Shown here: piece by piece, positions 1-5,882 of the stretch
Numbering within the stretch: position 1 is the stretch's first letter
Layout: every line of letters starts with the position of its first letter
Assembly (NCBI GenBank): GCA_021731205.1
Contig: JAKFXV010000054.1
Location: forward strand, 1-5,882
DNA: 5,882 bases
Source of the DNA: Nocardioides sp.
GTDB taxonomy: Bacteria; Actinomycetota; Actinomycetes; Propionibacteriales; Nocardioidaceae
Reading direction: 5' to 3'
Notes under the pieces: generated by a model
What the model saw: only the letters and a program-made list of their open reading frames with translations
Databases searched by the model: none
Told to the model about the DNA's origin: nothing
Program-made: the position numbers and the translations under genes

Positions 1-1582
1 CCGGCCATGCCGCGCAGGGTTTCGCGTCCGCCACTGGGCGGGTCGGCGTCTGTATGGCGACCAGCGGGCCGGGCGCCACCAACCTGGTCACGCCGCTCGC
101 CGACGCGTACATGGACTCGGTGCCGATCGTGGCGATCACCGGCCAGGTCCCGGCCTCGGCCATCGGCACCGACGCCTTCCAGGAAGCCGACATCCGGGGC
201 ATCACGATGCCCATCACCAAGCACAACTTCCTCGTCACCGATCCGGCAGACATCCCGCGCCGTGTGGCGGAGGCGTTCCACATCGCCGCCACCGGTCGCC
301 CGGGGCCGGTCCTGGTCGATGTGGCCAAATCCGCGTTGACGGCGATGACGCACTTCGACTGGCCCACCGAGCTGCAACTGCCCGGGTACCACCCGCAGAC
401 CGAGCCGCACGACGAAGCGATCCGGGACGCCGCCAGCCTGATCCTGTCGTCGCGCAAGCCGGTGCTGTACGTCGGCGGCGGCACGATCCGCGCCAACGCC
501 TCCAAGCAGCTGCTGGAACTGGCCGAGCTCACCGGCATGCCGGTCGTGACGACGTTGATGGCCAGAGGGGCCTTCCCCGATAGCCATCCACAGCATCTCG
601 GCATGCCCGGCATGCACGGCACGGTCGCCGCCGTCGCGGCGTTGCAGCGAAGCGACCTGATCATCAGCCTGGGAGCTCGCTTCGACGATCGGGTCACCGG
701 TCGCCTCGACACGTTCGCACCCGGGGCCAAGGTCATCCATGCCGACATCGACCCCGCCGAGATCGGCAAGAACCGGCATGCCGACGTGCCGATCGTGGGT
801 GACTGCAAGCCGATCATCGCCCAGCTCGTCGTCGCCTTGCGTGATCGTGCCGAGCAAGGGCAGACCGGTGACTACGAAGAGTGGGTGTCCTTCTTGACGG
901 GGGTTCGTGCCACCTATCCCCTTGGGTACGACGACCACGGCGGCGGCAGCCTGGCTCCGCAGTACGTCTTGCAGCGGCTCGGCGAGATCGCCGGCCCGGA
1001 GGCGATCTACGTCGCCGGCGTCGGCCAGCACCAGATGTGGGCTGCGCAGTTCGTCTCCTACGAACGGCCGCACACCTGGCTCAACTCGGGCGGGCTCGGG
1101 ACGATGGGCTACTCCGTGCCCGCCGCGATGGGCGCCAAGGTCGGCCGGCCCGACGCGACGGTGTGGTCGATCGACGGCGACGGCTGCTTCCAGATGACCA
1201 ATCAGGAGCTGGCGACGTGCGCGATCGAAGGCATCCCGATCAAGGTTGCCATCGTCAACAACGAATCCCTGGGCATGGTCCGGCAGTGGCAGACGCTGTT
1301 CTACAACGAGCGCTACTCCAACACCGACCTGCACTCGAAACGGATCCCGGATTTCGTCAAGTTGGCCGACGCCTTCGGCTGTGTGGGCCTGTCCTGCGAG
1401 TCCCCGGCCGACGTCGACGCGACCATCCACAAGGCGATGGCGATCGACGACGTGCCGGTCGTGGTTGACTTCCGCGTGCACCGCGACGCCATGGTGTGGC
1501 CGATGGTCGCCGCAGGTTCGAGCAACGACGAGATCAAGTACGCCCGGGGCCTCGCGCCGAAGTTCGAAGAGGACGACCTCTA

Positions 1583-1583
<1 letters not shown>
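1..1583 (+). CDS. ilvB: Acetohydroxyacid (acetolactate) synthase, large catalytic subunit, 5'-truncated by window edge
   Basis: This enzyme condenses pyruvate with a second pyruvate or with 2-oxobutyrate, using ThDP, Mg2+ and FAD, in the first common step of branched-chain amino acid synthesis. The reading frame is open from base 3 (visible residue 1, [16 protein letters not shown]...) to the TAA at 1581-1583, giving 526 visible residues. The family is about 600-620 residues long, so some 85-95 N-terminal residues are missing, including the catalytic Glu that normally lies just before GHAA. The ATG at 54 is the internal Met of the conserved [13 protein letters not shown] motif, not a start. 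Visible motifs are [18 protein letters not shown] (residues 47-64), the FAD-region RFDDRVTG (from 226), and the ThDP/Mg signature GDG (392-394) ending in NN (419-420). GMVRQWQ follows; its Trp429 matches the herbicide-site Trp of plant enzymes. The C-terminus [12 protein letters not shown] is typical. It overlaps ilvN by one base (TAATG). Any leader or attenuator lies outside the window. Confidence 0.98.
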
Positions 1584-3172
<1,589 letters not shown>

Positions 3173-3176
3173 GGCA

Positions 3177-3220
3177 ACGTCATACGAAGTGGCTGCTATC
3201 GCGACCACTTCGTATGACGT
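3177..3220. terminator. Perfect 16-bp inverted repeat, candidate terminator or operator
   Basis: The left arm ACGTCATACGAAGTGG (3177-3192) is exactly complementary to CCACTTCGTATGACGT (3205-3220) around the 12-base loop CTGCTATCGCGA. It lies 39 bases after the ilvC stop and 28 bases before the methyltransferase ATG. No T-run follows (the next bases are CCCGCGCTGG), so this is not a classical intrinsic terminator. Actinomycete terminators often lack a U-tract, so stopping ilvBNC transcription remains the simplest reading. A protein-binding palindrome or a dispersed repeat element would look the same. The structure itself is certain; its function is inferred. Confidence 0.6.
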
Positions 3221-3238
3221 CCCGCGCTGGGGAGGGCG

Positions 3239-3246
3239 AGGAGAGG
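3239..3246 (+). promoter_or_regulatory. Ribosome binding site of the methyltransferase gene
   Basis: AGGAGAGG lies just before the ATG at 3249, with 5 bases between AGGAG and the ATG, in the purine-rich stretch that follows the hairpin. It fixes the start at 3249. An in-frame GTG at 3189 sits in the left arm of the inverted repeat and has no such site. Confidence 0.8.
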
Positions 3247-3248
3247 TC

Positions 3249-4055
3249 ATGACGGGGGAGCACAGCTACACCCACGGTCACCACGAGAGCGTGTTGCGGT
3301 CCCACCGATGGCGCACCGCAGCCAACTCAGCGGCGTACCTCCTACCGCACCTGGCGCCCGGGCAACGCCTGCTTGACATCGGCTCGGGGCCGGGCACGAT
3401 CACGGCCGAGCTGGCCGCACTGGTGGCTCCGGGCCAGACCGTCGCCGTGGAGATCAACCAGGCGGCGGCTGATCTCACGCGCTCGGAGCTGACCCGGCGC
3501 GGGGTGGTCGGATTCGAGGTCGTCGTAGGCGACGTGCATGCTCTCGACTTCACCGATGACAGCTTCGACGTCGTGCACGCTCACCAGGTGCTGCAGCACG
3601 TGGCCGACCCAGTGCAGTCGTTGCGAGAGATGGCGCGCGTGACCCGCTCTGGCGGCCTGATCGCTGTTCGCGACGCTGACTACGCCGCGAAGACGTGGTT
3701 CCCGGCTTCCGCGGCGTTGGACCGCTGGCTCACGTTGTACGACGTCGCGGCGCGGCGCAACGGGGGAGAGCCCAACGCGGGCCGGCACCTGCTCGCCTGG
3801 GCGCACCAGGCGGGACTCGACGATACATCGGTCACGACGTCGACCTGGTGTTTCGCGAGTCCCGAGGATCGCGCCTACTGGGGCGGCATGTGGGCCGACC
3901 GGATCGTGGACTCGGCGCTTGCCGAGCAACTGCTGCGCGAGGAGCTCAGCACCCCCGAGGAGTTGCGTGAGATCTCACGGGCCTGGACCGACTGGGCCGC
4001 TGATCGTGACGGCTACATCTGCCTCGTGCATGCGGAGCTGTTGGTTCGGGTGTAG
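3249..4055 (+). CDS. Class I SAM-dependent methyltransferase, substrate unknown
   Basis: This 268-residue protein has the UbiE/type-11 (Methyltransf_11/25-like) fold. SAM motif I is LLDIGSGPGTIT (residues 41-52). Acidic Glu68 ends strand 2 (VAVEIN) and would bind the ribose. GD at 94-95 in VVVGDVHALDF and the SFDVVHAHQVLQHV stretch (105-118) are motifs II/III. REMARVTRSGGLIAVRD (126-142) is the post-III strand. The N-terminus YTHGHHESVLRSHRWRTAANSA (from residue 7) precedes the SAM domain. The C-terminal half (about 145-268) is Trp-rich, has no motif I can assign, and probably forms the substrate cap. There is no signal peptide or membrane segment, so it should be cytoplasmic. The start is set by AGGAGAGG at 3239-3246. 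It sits between ilvC and serA, which are often adjacent in actinomycetes, and is separated from both by spacers, so it is probably not part of either pathway. I see no clear promoter. Substrate could be a small molecule, lipid or quinone; I cannot tell. Confidence 0.9.
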   Translation: MTGEHSYTHGHHESVLRSHRWRTAANSAAYLLPHLAPGQRLLDIGSGPGTITAELAALVAPGQTVAVEINQAAADLTRSELTRRGVVGFEVVVGDVHALDFTDDSFDVVHAHQVLQHVADPVQSLREMARVTRSGGLIAVRDADYAAKTWFPASAALDRWLTLYDVAARRNGGEPNAGRHLLAWAHQAGLDDTSVTTSTWCFASPEDRAYWGGMWADRIVDSALAEQLLREELSTPEELREISRAWTDWAADRDGYICLVHAELLVRV

Positions 4056-4140
4056 CTCGGCTTGTGCTTCGAGACCATCCGACGAACGGCCGTCCTCGAC
4101 TCCAAGGCCGGCCCCCAACCACCCGCACGGCCCAGGGTCC

Positions 4141-4155
4141 CTCGCGGTCCGCGAG
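4141..4155. other. Short perfect hairpin in the methyltransferase-serA spacer
   Basis: CTCGCG (4141-4146) and CGCGAG (4150-4155) are exactly complementary around the 3-base loop GTC. It lies 85 bases after the methyltransferase stop and 25 bases before the putative serA -10 box. It could be a weak terminator (no U-run) or an operator half-site pair. A 6-bp match in GC-rich DNA is also easily fortuitous. The rest of 4056-4140 shows no gene or strong structure. Confidence 0.35.
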
Positions 4156-4185
4156 TACGTCGGGCAGGCGCTGTTCGAGTAGACT
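4156..4185 (+). promoter_or_regulatory. serA: Candidate serA promoter (-10 TAGACT)
   Basis: TAGACT at 4180-4185 fits the actinomycete primary-sigma -10 pattern TANNNT, in a spacer otherwise poor in A/T. The matching -35 region (about 4156-4162, TACGTCG) is a weak match to TTGACA, as is common in these bacteria. A start site near 4191-4193 would give a leader of roughly 55 bases before the GTG at 4248. This would let serA be transcribed independently of the ilv operon and the methyltransferase. Confidence 0.4.
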
Positions 4186-4235
4186 CGGGCGCGCACAGCG
4201 TCGTGCGAGTTCATGGACCCGTGCACCCGACCTTT

Positions 4236-4240
4236 GAGGA
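4236..4240 (+). promoter_or_regulatory. serA: Ribosome binding site of serA
   Basis: GAGGA ends 7 bases before the GTG at 4248. It selects that GTG over in-frame upstream alternatives (for example GTG at 4203), which lack a comparable site and would add residues not seen in the family. Confidence 0.75.
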
Positions 4241-4247
4241 ATCCGCT

Positions 4248-5834
4248 GTGAGCAACCCCGTCGTACTCATCGCTGAAGAGTTGAGCCCCGCCACCGTCGA
4301 GGCGCTGGGACCGGACTTCGAGATCCGCCACTGCAACGGTGCCGACCGCGGCGAGTTGCTGAGCGCGATCGTGGATGTCGACGCGATTCTGATCCGATCC
4401 GCGACCAAGGTGAATGCCGAAGCGCTGGCCGCCGCTACTCGGCTCAAGGTGGTTGCTCGAGCAGGTGTCGGCCTCGACAACGTCGATGTGAAGGCCGCGA
4501 CCCAGACCGGGGTCATGGTCGTCAACGCACCCACCTCCAACATCGTCAGCGCCGCTGAGATCGCGGTCGGGCTGATGCTCGCCGCCGCGCGTCACATCAG
4601 CCCCGCGCATGCCGCGCTTCGCAACGGCGAGTGGAAGCGTTCGAAGTACACCGGCATCGAGCTCTACGAGAAGACGCTCGGCATCGTCGGCCTCGGCCGG
4701 ATCGGTGTGCTTGTTGCGCAGCGACTGAGCGCATTCGGCATGAAGGTCATCGCGTACGACCCCTACGTCCAGGCTGGCCGAGCAGCCCAGATGGGCGTTC
4801 GCCTGGTGGATCTCGACACTCTGCTCACCGAGTCGGACTTCATGTCGGTGCACCTGCCGAAGACCCCCGAGACGGCTGGTCTGATCGGCGTCGAGGAGCT
4901 CGCCAAGGTCAAGCCGACGCTGGTGTTGGTCAATGCGGCGCGCGGTGGAATCGTCGACGAGGCCGCGTTGTACGCCGCCTTGAAGGAAGGCCGGATCGCT
5001 GCGGCCGGGCTCGATGTCTTCGCAACCGAGCCGTGCACGGACAGCCCGCTGTTCGAGCTCGAGAACGTCGTCGCCACGCCGCACCTGGGCGCCTCGACCG
5101 ACGAGGCGCAGGAGAAGGCCGGCATCGCGGTCGCGAAGTCCGTCCGACTCGCGCTGTCCGGTGAGCTGGTGCCCGACGCCGTCAATGTGCAGGGCGGAGT
5201 GATCGCCGAGGACGTCCGGCCCGGCATCCCGCTTACTGAGAAGTTGGGCCGAGTCTTCACCGCATTGGCCGGAGAGGTCGCCCAGAACATCGACGTCGAG
5301 GTGCGCGGCGAGATCTCGGAGTACGACGTCAAGGTGCTCGAGCTCGCGGCCCTCAAGGGGGTGTTCACCGACGTGGTCCCCGAGTCGGTGTCCTATGTCA
5401 ACGCACCGCTGTTCGCCGCCGAGCGTGGCACCGAGGTGCGCTTGGTGACCGAGGCGGAAAGCCCCGACCACCGGAACCTGATCACGATCCGCGGGACCCT
5501 GGCGGACGGCTCCCAGGTGTCGACCAGCGGAACCCTCGTGGGCATCGCCCAGCGGGAGCGCCTGGTGGAGATCAACGGCCTCGATGTCGACATCGAGCCC
5601 ACTGATCACCTGGCGTTCTTCTCCTACGACGACCGCCCCGGCGTGGTCGGCGTGCTCGGCCGGATCCTGGGCGACGCCGACGTCAACATCGCGAGCATGC
5701 AGGTCGCCCGCGACGCGAAGGGTGGCCCGGCGCTGGTCGCCCTCTCGGTCGACTCGGCCATCGAGCCCGAGACCCTCAGCGAGATCGAGCAGGCGATCAG
5801 CGCGACCTCGGTTCGCGCCGTCAACCTCTCCTAA
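4248..5834 (+). CDS. serA: D-3-phosphoglycerate dehydrogenase, long type with ASB and ACT domains
   Basis: This enzyme oxidises 3-phosphoglycerate to 3-phosphohydroxypyruvate with NAD+, the first committed step of serine synthesis. It has 528 residues, the same length as M. tuberculosis SerA as I recall it. The N-terminal substrate-domain signature is VVARAGVGLDNVDV (68-81). The Rossmann motif GIVGLGRIG (145-153) is followed by NAD-ribose Asp171 in IAYDPY. Catalytic residues are Arg232 (NAARGGIVDE), Glu261 (DVFATEPC) and His279 (TPHLGAST). The allosteric substrate-binding (ASB) domain covers about 310-450 and the ACT domain about 455-528 (FFSYDDRPGVVGVLGRILG). Tyr460, Asp462 and Asn480 match the serine-site residues Tyr461, Asp463 and Asn481 of the M. 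tuberculosis enzyme, so serine feedback is expected. The start is GTG at 4248 (SNPVVLIAEEL) with GAGGA upstream. The open frame reaches back to 4062, but that part is unrelated spacer. The gene is followed by a 21-bp-period repeat. Confidence 0.97.
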   Translation: MSNPVVLIAEELSPATVEALGPDFEIRHCNGADRGELLSAIVDVDAILIRSATKVNAEALAAATRLKVVARAGVGLDNVDVKAATQTGVMVVNAPTSNIVSAAEIAVGLMLAAARHISPAHAALRNGEWKRSKYTGIELYEKTLGIVGLGRIGVLVAQRLSAFGMKVIAYDPYVQAGRAAQMGVRLVDLDTLLTESDFMSVHLPKTPETAGLIGVEELAKVKPTLVLVNAARGGIVDEAALYAALKEGRIAAAGLDVFATEPCTDSPLFELENVVATPHLGASTDEAQEKAGIAVAKSVRLALSGELVPDAVNVQGGVIAEDVRPGIPLTEKLGRVFTALAGEVAQNIDVEVRGEISEYDVKVLELAALKGVFTDVVPESVSYVNAPLFAAERGTEVRLVTEAESPDHRNLITIRGTLADGSQVSTSGTLVGIAQRERLVEINGLDVDIEPTDHLAFFSYDDRPGVVGVLGRILGDADVNIASMQVARDAKGGPALVALSVDSAIEPETLSEIEQAISATSVRAVNLS

Positions 5835-5835
5835 A

Positions 5836-5847
5836 ACGCCGAGGCGT
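5836..5847. terminator. Weak hairpin just after serA
   Basis: ACGCC (5836-5840) and GGCGT (5843-5847) are perfectly complementary around GA. In RNA this would be a 4-bp stem with a CGAG loop. It starts one base after the serA stop. It is too short to be convincing alone, has no U-run and overlaps the first direct repeat, so a terminator role is only possible. Confidence 0.25.
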
Positions 5848-5875
5848 CACAAACACGACGCGAGGGGTCACAAAC
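5840..5875. repeat. Two direct copies of a 15-bp motif at 21-bp spacing
   Basis: CGAGGCGTCACAAAC (5840-5854) and CGAGGGGTCACAAAC (5861-5875) match at 14 of 15 positions, exactly 21 bp apart, or two helical turns. The last bases, CCGCCG, resemble the ACGCCG that precedes the first copy (5836-5841), so a third copy may begin at the window edge. The function is unknown: paired regulator sites upstream of the next gene, a dispersed intergenic repeat, or the coding end of a convergent gene are all possible. Confidence 0.75.
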
Positions 5876-5882
5876 TCCGCCG

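Noticed and set aside
54..56. ATG at 54 as the start of ilvB
   Set aside because: Codons before it (3-53) encode conserved AHAS sequence continuous with the left edge. The Met is internal to the conserved [13 protein letters not shown] motif.
3177..3220. Resemblance of ACTTCGTAT in the palindrome arms to the loxP arm
   Set aside because: The shared core is only about 9 bases. The arms are in the opposite orientation around the spacer compared with loxP, the spacer is 12 rather than 8 bases, and no recombinase gene is present.
3189..3248. In-frame upstream extension of the methyltransferase from GTG 3189
   Set aside because: The GTG lies inside the inverted repeat and has no ribosome binding site, whereas AGGAGAGG directly precedes the ATG at 3249.
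4062..4247. In-frame upstream extension of serA
   Set aside because: It is open only because stops are rare in GC-rich DNA. The translated part is Arg/Pro-rich with no homology to SerA, and GAGGA plus the family N-terminus fix the start at 4248.
4120..4247. Serine riboswitch or T-box ahead of serA
   Set aside because: The spacer is under 200 bases with only a 6-bp hairpin. None of the conserved T-box or known riboswitch core sequences is visible.
3975..5609. Long antisense open frame (544 codons) opposite serA
   Set aside because: It runs across serA, the spacer and the end of the methyltransferase gene. It has low-complexity Arg/Asp/Gly/Leu-rich content and no recognisable domain. Such mirror frames are usual in high-GC genes.
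5846..5875. TCACA half-sites after serA as a CRP-type operator
   Set aside because: Both copies are direct repeats in the same orientation. There is no TGTGA partner at the expected 6-bp spacing.

Overview
The window is high-GC DNA (about two thirds G+C by eye, strongly G/C-biased third codon positions). It carries a compact amino-acid biosynthesis cluster in the order ilvB-ilvN-ilvC-[methyltransferase]-serA, all on the + strand. This gene order, a SerA of 528 residues with the extra domain known from Mycobacterium tuberculosis SerA, and a GTG start point to an actinomycete (Actinomycetota). A Propionibacteriales/Nocardioidaceae-like origin is possible, but I cannot fix a genus.

Layout: 1-1583 is the 3' part of ilvB (acetohydroxyacid synthase catalytic subunit; its N-terminus lies left of the window). 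1583-2116 is ilvN (regulatory subunit). 2109-3137 is ilvC (ketol-acid reductoisomerase). These three genes overlap end to end and look like one translationally coupled operon for the first two common steps of valine, leucine and isoleucine synthesis. 3138-3248 is a structured spacer. It holds an 11-bp tandem repeat that begins inside the ilvC stop codon, then a perfect 16-bp inverted repeat. 3249-4055 encodes a class I SAM-dependent methyltransferase of unknown substrate. 4056-4247 is a spacer with a small hairpin and a probable serA promoter. 4248-5834 is serA (D-3-phosphoglycerate dehydrogenase, first step of serine synthesis). 5835-5882 holds a weak hairpin and two copies of a 21-bp-period direct repeat that may continue past the right edge.

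IlvB and IlvN form the valine-sensitive synthase that makes acetolactate and acetohydroxybutyrate, and IlvC isomerises and reduces those products with NADPH. SerA draws 3-phosphoglycerate into serine. The methyltransferase is the one gene with no obvious place in these pathways. The spacer structures on either side suggest it may be a separate transcription unit.

I see no mobile-element gene, CRISPR array, tRNA or rRNA, and no new multi-gene system. The coding content is ordinary core metabolism; the more interesting material is in the spacers at 3129-3220 and 5836-5882.
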